DNA of 64,000 nt from Pseudooceanicola marinus (GCF_002786295.1 NZ_PGTC01000013.1:163000-226999); one strand, 5' to 3'; counted from the stretch's first letter, positions 8,015 through 16,807 are shown. Translations and numbers: made by a program. The notes: generated by a model not told the origin, from the sequence alone.

Positions 8015-9394
8015 CTACCCCGGCGCCGGCTGCGGGTATTCCAGCAGCACGGCGGAAATGTCATCGGGGAACTCCTCTTCGCCGCCGTAGTCCCCCAGCT
8101 GCCACAACATCCCCTCCAGAAAGGCGGTGCCAGAGGCGCCACGCAAGTCCTGCAGGATCCGGGCCAGCCCGTCGCTGTCCAGAAGCCGCCCTGTCGGATC
8201 GGGGCATTCGGTGATCCCGTCGGAGGTGACAAGCAGGCGATCCCCCGGGCGCAGGACCAGTTCGTATTCCTCGAACGCGACCTCGGGCAGCAGGCCCACG
8301 GGCACGCCGGGCCGCCCTACCTCCGCGATGTGGCCATCGGCGCGTTGCAACACGGGATGGGGATGGCCCGCCTGCACCAGCCGCACCCGCCCCGTGGTCA
8401 TCTGCACATGGGCCAGGATCATGGTGAAGTAGTGCTCGGTCGTCATCTCCCCCAGCACCAGGTCGTTGAGATGGGCCACCACCTCCGCCGGATCGCGCGG
8501 CGCATAGCCGCCCCCGGGCAGCGCGCGGATCGCCACGTTCTGTTCGGGCACGGCCGAGGACAGGTAGCCCGCCAGCCGCGCCGTCATCAAGGCCGAGCTG
8601 ATCCCGTGGCCCGACACGTCGATGGCGAAACAGCCGAAGGTCTGCTCGTCGATCGGGTAGAACCCCACCAGGTCGCCGCCGACGCGCCCGGCGGGGCGCA
8701 GCAACAGCGAGATCTGCATCGGCCCGAAGGCGCGGTGCCGGTCGCGCACCAGGCTCTGCTGCAGCTTGCGCGCCTCGATCAGATCTCTGTCGATCACGTC
8801 ATGGGCGGCCTGAAGCCGGCTGACGGTCTGGCGGATGATGCGGTTCTTCGCCGTCAGCTCCTCCTGCATGTCGAGGATACGTTCGCCGGCGTTCAGCCGC
8901 GCCCGCAGCTCTGCCTTGTTCACCGGCTTGGTCAGGAAATCGTCGGCCCCGGCATCCAGCCCTTCGGCGGCATGGACCTTCTCGTTCTTCGAGGTCAGCA
9001 GCAGGAAATAGCCATAGCTCTCCCGCTCCAGGGTGCGGAACTGCTTGCAGAAATCCAGCCCGTCCATGCCCGGCATCATCCAGTCGCTGATCACCAGGTC
9101 GGGCGGCCAGTCGCGGCAGACGGCCAGGGCGGCCTCCCCGCTGTCGGCCTCGCGCAGCTCATACCCCCAGCCCGACAGCGACGACAGCAGGATGCGCCGC
9201 TGCAACCGGCTGTCATCCACCACCAGCACGCGGCGCGCGGCCTGACCCGGGGCAGAGATCCCCTCCGCCCCGTCCTCCGGCAGCACGGGGCGCGCCCCTG
9301 CCCTCTGGTCGCTTTTCAACTGCACATCCAAGACCACTTGCCTGTTTCGCCCGTTTCGGTCGGCCCGCCGACGCGGGGCCGGTCCAAGCGCCAC
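8015..9394 (-). CDS. Response regulator fused to SpoIIE/RsbU-type phosphatase
   Basis: A receiver domain (D60-D61, phospho-acceptor D104 in SDWMMPG, K156 in TKP; numbered from the GTG at 9394) is followed by a coiled-coil linker (about 170-215). A PP2C-like SpoIIE phosphatase domain comes next (GGDLVGFY, DVSGHG, TSDGITE). Such proteins dephosphorylate an anti-sigma antagonist in partner-switching systems; RbaY of Rhodobacter capsulatus has the same layout. The start is uncertain: GTG 9394 or GTG 9337, both with weak ribosome sites. It is divergent from an Hpt gene, which may feed phosphate to this receiver. Confidence 0.88.
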   Translation of the reverse strand: MALGPAPRRRADRNGRNRQVVLDVQLKSDQRAGARPVLPEDGAEGISAPGQAARRVLVVDDSRLQRRILLSSLSGWGYELREADSGEAALAVCRDWPPDLVISDWMMPGMDGLDFCKQFRTLERESYGYFLLLTSKNEKVHAAEGLDAGADDFLTKPVNKAELRARLNAGERILDMQEELTAKNRIIRQTVSRLQAAHDVIDRDLIEARKLQQSLVRDRHRAFGPMQISLLLRPAGRVGGDLVGFYPIDEQTFGCFAIDVSGHGISSALMTARLAGYLSSAVPEQNVAIRALPGGGYAPRDPAEVVAHLNDLVLGEMTTEHYFTMILAHVQMTTGRVRLVQAGHPHPVLQRADGHIAEVGRPGVPVGLLPEVAFEEYELVLRPGDRLLVTSDGITECPDPTGRLLDSDGLARILQDLRGASGTAFLEGMLWQLGDYGGEEEFPDDISAVLLEYPQPAPG

Positions 9395-9411
9395 AGCCTT
9401 AGACAGCCGGA

Positions 9412-9428
9412 TTTAAGAGCCTCTTAAA
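9412..9428. promoter_or_regulatory. 17-bp perfect palindrome between phosphatase and Hpt genes
   Basis: TTTAAGAG-C-CTCTTAAA is a perfect 8+1+8 palindrome in the 121-bp divergent region. It lies 18 bp from the GTG start of the phosphatase gene and 88 bp from the Hpt start. It is a plausible operator for joint control of both genes; the binding protein is unknown. Confidence 0.5.
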
Positions 9429-9515
9429 GCTCGACTTGTCGCTAAACACCGCCCTGGCTTCAGCCCCGGTTAAACATCACGGCCTAGCGTCGGCCACGGA
9501 CAGGCGGAGGCTGTG

Positions 9516-9839
9516 ATGATTACCTGGTCCCAGGTCACCGAACTGCGCAACGATGTCGGCGCCGAGGATTTCGACGAGGTGGTCGAGATCTTCCTCGATG
9601 AGGTCGAGGAAACGCTGGCGGCGCTGGCCCATGGCCCGAGGCTGGAACAGGTGCTGCACGCGCTGAAGGGATCGGCATTGAACCTCGGGTTCACGCATTT
9701 TTCGGACCTATGCGCAGAGGGTGAGGCCCGGGCCGCGCGGGGCGAAGGGGCTGCCGTGGATCTGGAGGCGATCCGCGCCAGCTATGCCGAAAGCAAGGCC
9801 ATCTTCCTGGCCGAACTGCCCGAGCGGTTGGCGGCCTGA
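9516..9839 (+). CDS. Hpt (histidine phosphotransfer) protein
   Basis: This 107-aa stand-alone Hpt domain has the phospho-acceptor H48 in HALKGSALNLGF. It would relay phosphate between a hybrid kinase and a receiver, most simply the receiver encoded divergently next to it. GGCGGAGG (9503-9510) stands 5 nt before the ATG at 9516, favouring it over the GTG 3 nt upstream. No kinase is encoded nearby, so the upstream partner must be elsewhere. Confidence 0.85.
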   Translation: MITWSQVTELRNDVGAEDFDEVVEIFLDEVEETLAALAHGPRLEQVLHALKGSALNLGFTHFSDLCAEGEARAARGEGAAVDLEAIRASYAESKAIFLAELPERLAA

Positions 9840-9940
9840 GCGTTGCGCCCCGGTGCCTTTTCAGCGACCACGCAGATCACACGGCCTGCACCGTTCCGCC
9901 GGAGGCCAACCTGCGGGTCGACGGGCAGCGCCGACCCAAG

Positions 9941-11176
9941 TCAGATCAGGAATTCCGACAGCACCGGATCGGTCGTAATGTCACGATAGGTAAAGCCCGC
10001 CGCGTCCATCCGCGCGTAAAGCGCATCCAGGTTCTCGGCCCGCTTGGTCTCGATCCCGATCAGCACGGAGCCGAAGTTGCGCGCGGATTTCTTCAGGTAC
10101 TCGAACCGGCTGATGTCATCCTCCGGCCCCAGCATTTCCAGGAAATCGCGCAGGGCGCCGGGGCGCTGCGGCAGGCGGAGAATGAAGTACTTCTTCACGC
10201 CCGCATAGCGCTGCGCCCGTTCCTTCACCTCCGGCAGGCGTTCAAAATCGAAATTGCCGCCCGAGGTGACGCAGATCACCCGCTTGCCGGCGATCTGACC
10301 CTTCAGGTCCTCCAGCGCGTTGATCGACAGGGCGCCGGCAGGTTCCAGCACGACGCCCTCGACGTTCAGCATGTCCAGCATGGTGATGCAGATGCGATCC
10401 TCGGGCAGCGCCAGCACATGGGCCGGATCCACGTCGCGCAGCCGCTCGAAGGGCCGTGCGCCGATCTTCGCCACGGCGGCCCCATCGACGAAGTTGTCCG
10501 CGATCTTCACCGTCACCGGCTCACCCGCCGCAACGGCGGCGCGCAGGGAGGGCCCGCCCGCCGGTTCGACGAAACGATAGGCGATCCGATCGCCGAAATA
10601 GCTGCGCACACCGGACGATAGGCCGCCCCCGCCCACGGGCAAGACGATCATGTCGGCCAGGTCGGGCAGCTGTGCCTCGATCTCGGCGGCGACGGAGGCC
10701 TGGCCCTCGATCACGTCCACATCGTCGAAGGGCGCCAGGAAATGCCCGCCCACCTCGGCACAATGGCGCTGCGCCTCGGCCAGGGTGTCGTCGAAATAGT
10801 CCCCGACCAGGCGGATCTCGACAAACTCACCGCCGAAGATGCGCGTCTTGTCGATCTTCTGCTGCGGCGTGGTCACCGGCATGAAGACGACCCCGGGCAC
10901 CTGGAAATGCCGACACATGAAGGCCATGCCCTGCGCGTGGTTGCCCGCGCTGGCACAGACGAAGGCGCTCACCTCCCGCTCCGCCAGCTCCTTGCGCATG
11001 GCGTTGAAGGCCCCGCGCAGCTTGTAGCTGCGCACCGGCGACAGGTCTTCACGCTTCAGCCAGATCTCGGCGCCGTACTTGGCCGAAAGGTGATCGTTGC
11101 GCATCAGGGGCGTGGCGGGGAAGACCTCGCGCATCGCCTCCATGGCGTCGCGGGCGGCCTGAACGAAGGTATCCAT
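9941..11176 (-). CDS. ilvA: Threonine ammonia-lyase
   Basis: This PLP enzyme deaminates threonine to 2-oxobutanoate, the first step of isoleucine synthesis. K52 in RSYKLRGAF binds PLP, and VGGGGLSSG forms the phosphate-binding loop. Residues from about 325 form one C-terminal ACT-like regulatory domain, as in the short (411-aa) form, so feedback control by isoleucine is likely. The ATG at 11176 starts the conserved sequence; the longer upstream frame has no family character. It is divergent from argG. Confidence 0.92.
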   Translation of the reverse strand: MDTFVQAARDAMEAMREVFPATPLMRNDHLSAKYGAEIWLKREDLSPVRSYKLRGAFNAMRKELAEREVSAFVCASAGNHAQGMAFMCRHFQVPGVVFMPVTTPQQKIDKTRIFGGEFVEIRLVGDYFDDTLAEAQRHCAEVGGHFLAPFDDVDVIEGQASVAAEIEAQLPDLADMIVLPVGGGGLSSGVRSYFGDRIAYRFVEPAGGPSLRAAVAAGEPVTVKIADNFVDGAAVAKIGARPFERLRDVDPAHVLALPEDRICITMLDMLNVEGVVLEPAGALSINALEDLKGQIAGKRVICVTSGGNFDFERLPEVKERAQRYAGVKKYFILRLPQRPGALRDFLEMLGPEDDISRFEYLKKSARNFGSVLIGIETKRAENLDALYARMDAAGFTYRDITTDPVLSEFLI

Positions 11177-11247
11177 GGCGCCAGAGGTGCCGCACGGCGC
11201 GGCTTTTGGCAAGGGGCGGCGGGTCGAAAGCCCTTCGTACAAGGCGC

Positions 11248-11280
11248 TTTGCGGGGCTGTCGCTTGCCCTGCCCCGCAAA
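11248..11280. promoter_or_regulatory. 10-bp inverted repeat in the ilvA-argG intergenic region
   Basis: TTTGCGGGGC (11248-11257) and GCCCCGCAAA (11271-11280) are perfect arms around a 13-nt loop, 42 bp before the argG start. There is no following T-run, so it is not a simple terminator. It could be a leader hairpin or an operator. Confidence 0.4.
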
Positions 11281-11321
11281 ACCCGCTATCGCCGCTCTCG
11301 CATCCGCAAGAGGGAACAGAT

Positions 11322-12542
11322 ATGTCCGCGCCCAAGAAAGTCGTCCTGGCCTATTCCGGCGGCCTCGACACCTCGATCATCCTGAAATGGCTTCAGACCG
11401 AATACGGTTGCGAAGTCGTCACCTTCACCGCCGACCTCGGTCAGGGCGAAGAGCTGGAACCGGCTCGTGCCAAGGCAGAGATGCTGGGCGTGAAGGAGAT
11501 CTTCATCGAGGATGTCCGGGAAGAATTCGTGCGCGACTTCGTCTTCCCGATGTTCCGCGCCAACGCGGTCTACGAAGGCCTCTACCTGCTGGGCACCTCC
11601 ATCGCCCGCCCGCTGATTTCCAAGCGGCTGGTGGAAATCGCCGCCGAAACCGGCGCCGATGCCGTGGCCCATGGCGCCACCGGCAAGGGCAACGACCAGG
11701 TCCGGTTCGAGCTGGCCTGCTACGCCCTGAACCCCGAGATCAAGGTCATCGCCCCCTGGCGCGAATGGAACCTGAACTCGCGCACCTCGCTGCTGGACTT
11801 CGCCGAGAAGAACCAGATCCCGATCGCCAAGGACAAGCGCGGCGAGGCGCCCTTCTCGGTCGATGCCAACCTGCTGCACACCTCCTCCGAGGGCCGCGTG
11901 CTGGAAGACCCCGCCGTCGAGGCACCGGAATATGTCTACCAGCGGACCGACGATCCGGTCCTGTCGGCCCCGAATGAGCCGCAATACGTTGAAATCACTT
12001 TCGAAAAAGGCGACGCAGTTGCCATCGACGGTGAACAGATGTCGCCCGCCACGATCCTGACCAAGCTCAACGAGCTGGGCAAGAAACACGGCATCGGGCG
12101 CCTCGACTTCGTGGAAAACCGCTTCGTCGGCATGAAGTCCCGCGGCATCTACGAGACGCCGGGCGGGGAGATCCTGCTGGAGGCGCACCGTGGCATCGAG
12201 CAGATCACCCTCGACAGCGGCGCCGGCCACCTGAAGGATTCGATCATGCCACGCTACGCGGAACTGATCTACAACGGCTTCTGGTTCAGCCCCGAACGCG
12301 AGATGCTGCAGGCGCTGATCGACAAGTCCCAGGAGTTTGTCACCGGCACCGTGAAGCTGATGCTTTACAAGGGCTCGGCCCGTACCGTGGCGCGCTGGTC
12401 CGACTACTCGCTCTATTCGGAGGCCCATGTGACCTTCGAGGACGACGCCGGCGCCTACGATCAGAAGGACGCAGCCGGGTTCATCCAGCTGAACGCCCTG
12501 CGGCTGAAGCTGCTGGCGGCGCGCAACAAGCGCGTGAAGTAA
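11322..12542 (+). CDS. argG: Argininosuccinate synthase
   Basis: ArgG joins citrulline and aspartate with ATP in arginine synthesis. The 406-aa protein begins with the ATP-pyrophosphatase loop AYSGGLDTS (10-18), and conserved blocks such as [13 protein letters not shown] follow. The ATG at 11322 has AAGAGGGA just upstream; the reading frame extends further 5' without family similarity. It is a single-gene unit ended by a perfect terminator. Confidence 0.96.
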   Translation: MSAPKKVVLAYSGGLDTSIILKWLQTEYGCEVVTFTADLGQGEELEPARAKAEMLGVKEIFIEDVREEFVRDFVFPMFRANAVYEGLYLLGTSIARPLISKRLVEIAAETGADAVAHGATGKGNDQVRFELACYALNPEIKVIAPWREWNLNSRTSLLDFAEKNQIPIAKDKRGEAPFSVDANLLHTSSEGRVLEDPAVEAPEYVYQRTDDPVLSAPNEPQYVEITFEKGDAVAIDGEQMSPATILTKLNELGKKHGIGRLDFVENRFVGMKSRGIYETPGGEILLEAHRGIEQITLDSGAGHLKDSIMPRYAELIYNGFWFSPEREMLQALIDKSQEFVTGTVKLMLYKGSARTVARWSDYSLYSEAHVTFEDDAGAYDQKDAAGFIQLNALRLKLLAARNKRVK

Positions 12543-12583
12543 CCTCGTCCGTCGGGTCTGCGGACCTGTCGGATACCTCGTGG

Positions 12584-12608
12584 AAACGGCGCCTTCGGGC
12601 GCCGTTTT
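12584..12608 (+). terminator. argG intrinsic terminator
   Basis: The stem AAACGGCGCC / GGCGCCGTTT is perfect (10 bp) with a TTCG tetraloop (12594-12597) and ends in TTTT. Confidence 0.88.
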
Positions 12609-12636
12609 GCGTTTGTGCGCGCCGCCGCCCCCGTGC

Positions 12637-12656
12637 TGACGTTACGTTAACGTCAA
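12637..12656. promoter_or_regulatory. Palindromic operator candidate upstream of SCP2 gene
   Basis: TGACGTTA-CGT-TAACGTCA (12637-12655) overlaps a perfect ACGTTAACGT core at 12644-12653. It lies 73 bp before the SCP2 start and after the argG terminator. The core resembles sites described for MerR-family LiuR-type regulators of acyl-CoA catabolism; that link is an inference. Confidence 0.4.
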
Positions 12657-12728
12657 GGCGCGCCACGTCACCCTTGGCAGCGCCCTGCCCCCGCCCTCAA
12701 CTGCCGGCGACCAGAGGGAGGGACAGTG

Positions 12729-13013
12729 ATGACCATGGAAGAGATTGCCGCGAAGATCGCCCGCGGGCTGGAGAAACGGCCCGTCGAGGACAGCTTCAAG
12801 TTCGACTGCGGTGCGGACGGCGCGATCACCATTCGCGACGGCGGCGTGGTGCTGGCGGATGAGCCCGCCGATTGCACCATCCACATCAGCCGCGCCAACC
12901 TCGTGAAGCTGATGGCGGGCGACCTGAACCCGATGACCGCCTTCGCCTTCGGCAAGATCAAGGTCTCGGGCGACATGGGTCTGGCGATGAAGCTGGGGAA
13001 GGTTCTGGGGTGA
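12729..13013 (+). CDS. SCP2 sterol-binding domain protein
   Basis: The 94-aa protein is a stand-alone SCP2 domain, a small hydrophobic-cavity fold that binds lipids or fatty acyl chains. The pattern DCTIHISRANLVKLMAGDLNPMTAFAFGKIKVSGDMGLAMKL is the typical C-terminal half. The ATG at 12729 follows GAGGGAGGGA; a GTG directly upstream is less well placed. It is monocistronic. The substrate and role in bacteria are not established. Confidence 0.87.
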   Translation: MTMEEIAAKIARGLEKRPVEDSFKFDCGADGAITIRDGGVVLADEPADCTIHISRANLVKLMAGDLNPMTAFAFGKIKVSGDMGLAMKLGKVLG

Positions 13014-13140
13014 GGCCCGTCTTGGAAACTGTCCGGCGGCTAGTTTCAGAGCCGAACGGGCGGAGCCCCGGGCCTCGCAGCCCGGCCGCCCGCTGAAAAC
13101 TTACCACCACGCCGCCCCCCGAATGCCGTCTGCGACGGCA

Positions 13141-13161
13141 GCCTCCGGCGGGAGTATTTTC
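13141..13161 (+). repeat. Dispersed intergenic repeat, copy 1
   Basis: The copy has GCCTCCGG followed by CGGGAGTATTTTC. The same core recurs at 22725-22750, 22811-22836 (reverse) and 38004-38026 (reverse), always near gene 3' ends. Confidence 0.6.
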
Positions 13162-13258
13162 AGCTGCCGGATGAAGCGACCCGGGCCCGGCTGCGAGGGG
13201 GCCGCGACGAATATTGGGGCCGCGCCCGCCGGGCGGGACATGATGCCAGGCGTGAGCA

Positions 13259-13287
13259 TTGAAGTCGGGAGCCCCGTTCACCATAAA
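13259..13287 (+). promoter_or_regulatory. Candidate promoter of the cold-shock gene
   Basis: TTGAAG (13259-13264), a 17-bp spacer and CATAAA (13282-13287) match a sigma-70-like promoter. It would give a leader of about 180 nt, a length usual for cspA-type mRNAs. Confidence 0.35.
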
Positions 13288-13475
13288 ATCGAAGCTCCCA
13301 TCCCTACCTCAACTTTCCCTTGTGCGACTCGCCCAAGCGGCGTAGAGGTCGCGAGCTTACGTTTTTCTATTTCGACAGCTGTCTCCTCTAAACCGGCGCT
13401 CAGTCTTTCTCGATCCAGACCGACAACGCCACGCTGCCGCATCCTGCGGGCAGGTTTATTGAAGGAGACCACGAT

Positions 13476-13682
13476 ATGGCCAATGGCGTCGTGAAATGGT
13501 TCAACACCACTAAAGGCTTCGGCTTCATCGCACCGGAATCCGGCGGCAAGGACATCTTTGTCCACATCTCCGCCGTGGAACGCGCAGGCCTGACCGGCCT
13601 GGCCGACAACCAGCAAGTGACTTTCGACGTGGAATCCGGCCGTGACGGTCGCGAATCCGCATCGAACATCGCCCTGGCCTAA
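13476..13682 (+). CDS. Cold-shock protein (CspA family)
   Basis: The 68-aa single cold-shock domain has RNP1 KGFGFI (13-18) and RNP2 DIFVH (26-30), so it binds single-stranded RNA/DNA and melts mRNA structure. AAGGAG precedes the ATG. The long gene-free upstream region suggests leader-based temperature control, as in other csp genes. A terminator follows directly. Confidence 0.93.
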   Translation: MANGVVKWFNTTKGFGFIAPESGGKDIFVHISAVERAGLTGLADNQQVTFDVESGRDGRESASNIALA

Positions 13683-13705
13683 GCCAAAGCGATCTTCGCG
13701 ATCCG

Positions 13706-13734
13706 AAACGCGGTGCCTCCGGGCGCCGCGTTTT
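13706..13734 (+). terminator. csp intrinsic terminator
   Basis: AAACGCGGTGCC pairs with GGCGCCGCGTTT (one wobble pair) and ends in TTTT, 24 bp after the csp stop codon. Confidence 0.85.
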
Positions 13735-13834
13735 GCGTTTCAGGGGTCCGGGCATGCGGGTCCGCGACACCGCGCCCCTCTTGCCGTCCGCGTTTCACGT
13801 GACACATTCACGGCAAGCGACAGGAGATCCCCCG

Positions 13835-14431
13835 ATGAACTGGAACGACCGTTTCGACACCCCCGATTACGTCTACGGCACCTCGCCCTCCCAGGTGCTG
13901 CGCACCCACACAGGCCTGCTGGTGCCGGGTCAGACGGCCCTGTCCATTGCCGATGGCGAGGGGCGCAATTCCGTCTTCATGGCCGAACGCGGCATGAAGG
14001 TGACCGCCTTCGACGGCGCGCCCAAGGCGGTCGAAAAGGCGCGCAAGCTGGCCGAGGACTGGCACGTGGAGGTCGAGACCTCCGTCGCCGACATCCTCGA
14101 CTACGACTGGGACGCGCAGCAATACGATCTGGTCGTCGGGATCTTCTTCCAGTTCCTCACCCCCGAGGAACGCGCGCAGGTCTTCGACGGCATGATCCGC
14201 GCCACGAAGCACGGCGGCACGATCCTGGTGCACGGCTACACGGTGGACCAGCTGGAGCACGGCACCGGCGGCCCCCGCGTCGCCGAACAGCTTTATACCG
14301 AGGCGATGCTGCGCGAGGCCTTTTCGGGCTGCGAGATCGTCGAGCTGACCAGCTACGAGAAGGTGCTGGAAGAGGGCGCGGGCCATTCCGGCCCCTCCGC
14401 CCTGGTGGACATGGTGGCGCGACGGCACTGA
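13835..14431 (+). CDS. Class I SAM-dependent methyltransferase
   Basis: The 198-aa protein has a TehB-like methyltransferase fold. Motif I is ALSIADGEGRNSVFMAERG (about 35-53), then VTAFDGAPKAVEKAR, an acidic motif DYDWDAQQYDLVVGIFFQF and a post-motif GGTILVHGYTVDQL. The substrate is unknown; relatives detoxify oxyanions or methylate small molecules. The ATG at 13835 follows CAGGAGA. A two-mismatch parS-like sequence (13791-13806) lies 28 bp upstream. Confidence 0.8.
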   Translation: MNWNDRFDTPDYVYGTSPSQVLRTHTGLLVPGQTALSIADGEGRNSVFMAERGMKVTAFDGAPKAVEKARKLAEDWHVEVETSVADILDYDWDAQQYDLVVGIFFQFLTPEERAQVFDGMIRATKHGGTILVHGYTVDQLEHGTGGPRVAEQLYTEAMLREAFSGCEIVELTSYEKVLEEGAGHSGPSALVDMVARRH

Positions 14432-14459
14432 CGCGCCGCGCCTTGGGGTCCGGCCAAGA

Positions 14460-15173
14460 TCAGGGGCGCAACCGGCAGGACGCCAGCGCCTGATAGGCGG
14501 GCAGCGCGGCCTCGGCCAGCGTGGCCATCTCCCCGGTCAGCCTCGGCATCTCCCCCTCGGCCCCGGCAAACCCGGTCGAGCCGTGAACGGCATTGTACCA
14601 ATGCGCGGCCCAAACCCCGTCATGGGATTTCGGGCCCGCCTCCCAGGACAGCATCGCCGGATCCCAAGCCAGCCCCAGCCGGTCGCAGAGCGCGCGCAGC
14701 ATTCCCTCCGGGTCGGCGCGGATGTCCAGGCTGTCGATGACCACCGGATCATGGCCCTCCATCAGCACCTGCTCGAACAGCTCCGCCTGCTGGACGAAGC
14801 CGATCTCCGACAGTTCCGGATTGTCGTACTTGGCCGAGAAACTGGCCACGACGCGGGCCGGATGGCGGATCAGGAAGACATGCCGCATGTCCCCGAACCA
14901 GTCGCGCGGGATCTGCGGGATCATGTGTTGGGCCATATGCTTGTGATAGGCATGCGGCGTGGCATCGGGGGCTGTCAGCGTGGCGATCACCTCACCCGGG
15001 TCCTGCGGTTGCGCCGCCAGGATCTCCGCCTGCATCGGGTGCACTCGGCCCGTCAGCGCCAGGTAGGCAGCGTAGAAGGGTTCATCCACGGCGGAAAAAT
15101 CTTCCCGGTTTCCAAAGGCATACATCATCGCGGTGGAGATATTGCGGGGGCCGGACCAGCAGGCGATCTTCAT
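14460..15173 (-). CDS. Sulfotransferase-like protein
   Basis: The 237-aa protein begins MKIACWSGPRNISTAMM, the P-loop-like 5'-phosphosulfate loop of sulfotransferases. HVFLIRHPARVVASF fits the 3'-phosphate-binding segment. The acceptor is unknown. Its ATG overlaps the TGA of the aminotransferase gene (ATGA), so the two are probably translated together; the pairing suggests a shared, uncharacterised pathway. Confidence 0.7.
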   Translation of the reverse strand: MKIACWSGPRNISTAMMYAFGNREDFSAVDEPFYAAYLALTGRVHPMQAEILAAQPQDPGEVIATLTAPDATPHAYHKHMAQHMIPQIPRDWFGDMRHVFLIRHPARVVASFSAKYDNPELSEIGFVQQAELFEQVLMEGHDPVVIDSLDIRADPEGMLRALCDRLGLAWDPAMLSWEAGPKSHDGVWAAHWYNAVHGSTGFAGAEGEMPRLTGEMATLAEAALPAYQALASCRLRP

Positions 15174-16087
15174 CGCGATGCCTCCCGCGCCACAAGATCC
15201 TTGTAAAGCGCGCGGATGCGTTCGGTGACAGGCCCCAGCGCGCCGGTGCCGATCTGCCGCCCGTCGATCTCCCCGACAGGCGTCTGGGCGCCAAAGGTGC
15301 CGGTCAGGAAGGCCTCGTCCGCGCCATAAGTATCGACGAGGGAGAAGTTGCGCTCGAACACCGGGATGCCCTCGGCGCGGCAGACATCGATCACCTTCTG
15401 CCGGGTGATCCCGTTCATGCAGTAGTCCCCCGTGGAGGTCCAAACCTCGCCCTTGCGGACGATGAAGAAGTTGCAGGAATTGGTGGTGTTGACGAAGCCA
15501 TGCACGTCCAGCATCAGCCCCTCGTCAGCGCCGGCCTTCTCGGCGGCGATGCAGGCCAGGATGCAATTCAGCTTGGAATGGGAATTCAGCTTGGGATCCT
15601 GGGTCATCGGCAGGCCGCGCAGATGCGGCACGGTGGCCAGGCGGATCGGACGGCCCAGGACCGGCTTGGAATGTTCCATGATGATCGCGACCGTGGGCCC
15701 CGACCGCGACAGCGAGGGATGCTGGAACGGGCGGTCCTTCACGCCGCGGGTGACCATCAGCCGGGCATGGGCGTCGGTTTCCATGCCGTTGGCGGCGCGC
15801 AGCTCCTCCAGCGCCACCTCGATCTCTCCCTTGGACAGCCCGATGTCCAGGTCGATGGCCAGGGCCGCCTCGAACAGCCGGTCCAGGTGTTCGTCCAGGA
15901 AGGCCCAGTGCCCGTCATACAGGCGCAGCCCCTCCCAGATGCCATCGCCCAGCATGAAGCCGCTGTCGTAGATCGACACGACGGCCTCGGCCTTGCCGAC
16001 GATCTTGCCGTTCAGCCAGAACTTCAGGTCATCGTTGCGGGCGTCATGTTCCGCATCATGGGCGGTCTGGTCCCGGGTATCGCTCAT
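15170..16087 (-). CDS. Class IV aminotransferase (branched-chain/D-amino acid type)
   Basis: This fold-type IV PLP aminotransferase (305 aa) has its Schiff-base lysine at K172 in NSHSKLN. YDSGFMLGDGIWEGLR (40-55) and NSCNFFIVRKGEVWT are family blocks. It is closest to BCAT/D-alanine aminotransferase-like proteins; which amino acid it uses cannot be told. The ATG at 16087 follows GGAGGTGACG. It is coupled to the sulfotransferase-like gene. Confidence 0.83.
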   Translation of the reverse strand: MSDTRDQTAHDAEHDARNDDLKFWLNGKIVGKAEAVVSIYDSGFMLGDGIWEGLRLYDGHWAFLDEHLDRLFEAALAIDLDIGLSKGEIEVALEELRAANGMETDAHARLMVTRGVKDRPFQHPSLSRSGPTVAIIMEHSKPVLGRPIRLATVPHLRGLPMTQDPKLNSHSKLNCILACIAAEKAGADEGLMLDVHGFVNTTNSCNFFIVRKGEVWTSTGDYCMNGITRQKVIDVCRAEGIPVFERNFSLVDTYGADEAFLTGTFGAQTPVGEIDGRQIGTGALGPVTERIRALYKDLVAREASR

Positions 16088-16137
16088 CGTCACCTCCGTC
16101 TTTGGGGCGACGCTAGGAGGCTGGCGCCGGAAAGCCA

Positions 16138-16170
16138 ATCGGCGGATCCGGAAAATCCGGACCCGCCGAT
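16138..16170. terminator. Hairpin between DUF7282-like and aminotransferase genes
   Basis: A 15-bp stem (16138-16152 with 16156-16170, one mismatch, AAA loop) separates the two leftward genes. It probably ends the DUF7282-like transcript and implies a separate promoter for the aminotransferase. Confidence 0.6.
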
Positions 16171-16238
16171 CAAACTGGCCGAATTTCGCGGCCCCGATGG
16201 CAAGAGGGGAGCAAAGGCCCCCCTCCGCCGGCAGCCGA

Positions 16239-16649
16239 TCACTCTGCGGTGATGACCGACATCACCAGGTCACCACCGGGCTTGATCGGGCCGTCCTCGG
16301 TGGCGCCCAGGGTGTATTCGAACATGCCGGTGGTCATGCCACCCTCTTCGGAGTGGACCATCAGCATCAGCATGTCGCCGGGCATCACGTCTTCTTGCAG
16401 GATGGCGGCCACATCCATGGTTTCGCCGACGCGCAGGGGTGCATAGCCGACGACCGGGCCGGGGGCCATTTCGGCATCGGTGCGGTGCACGACCAACCAG
16501 CCGTTTTCCGGGGCCACGACCTTGGTGGCGCTGACCACGCCGTTGGACACGTCCTGGTCCATGGCTTCGACCATGGGGGCCATGTGATCGTCGGCGAGGG
16601 CGACGGAGGCAACGAGGCTGAGGCCGGCGGCTGCGATAAGGGTCTTCAT
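16239..16649 (-). CDS. Secreted DUF7282-like protein
   Basis: The 136-aa protein has a Sec signal (MKTLIAAAGLSLVASVALADD, cleavage likely after ALA). It then carries one β-rich domain with VVAPENGWLVVHRTD and LQEDVMPGDMLMLMVHSEEG, features seen in DUF7282 proteins. It should be periplasmic. No catalytic residues stand out and the function is unknown. It is flanked by its own hairpins and appears monocistronic. Confidence 0.7.
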   Translation of the reverse strand: MKTLIAAAGLSLVASVALADDHMAPMVEAMDQDVSNGVVSATKVVAPENGWLVVHRTDAEMAPGPVVGYAPLRVGETMDVAAILQEDVMPGDMLMLMVHSEEGGMTTGMFEYTLGATEDGPIKPGGDLVMSVITAE

Positions 16650-16746
16650 GTCATATCTCCCATTGTGATGTCAGGACCGTCCCCGTTTGGGGTCGGTTGC
16701 TTTGACTCACGGGCCGCCGCGCAGGGAGTTTCAGAAAAAGACGCCA

Positions 16747-16784
16747 AGGGGCATCACGAGACATGACAGGCCCGTGATGCAGCC
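16747..16784. terminator. Hairpin downstream of the ribokinase-family gene
   Basis: GCATCACG (16751-16758) and CGTGATGC (16773-16780) form a stem with GGGG/CCCC on the outside. It lies 28 bp past the kinase stop in the leftward direction. There is no clear T-run, so termination is likely but not certain. Confidence 0.4.
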
Positions 16785-16807
16785 CCGTATTGAAGCCCGT
16801 GATCGGA

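Larger units (their letters stand above)
13014..13475. other. 462-bp intergenic region: hairpin, dispersed repeat, csp leader
   Basis: No convincing gene is seen on either strand. The left part has a GC-rich hairpin (13057-13092: CGGGCGG and CCGGGC paired with GCCCGG and CCGCCCG) without a T-run. A copy of a dispersed repeat sits at 13141-13161. From about 13290 it is probably the long 5' leader of the cold-shock gene. Confidence 0.6.

Noticed and set aside
13123..13494. 123-codon frame before the cold-shock gene
   Set aside because: It has no ribosome site or family pattern, overlaps the csp start and contains the dispersed repeat.
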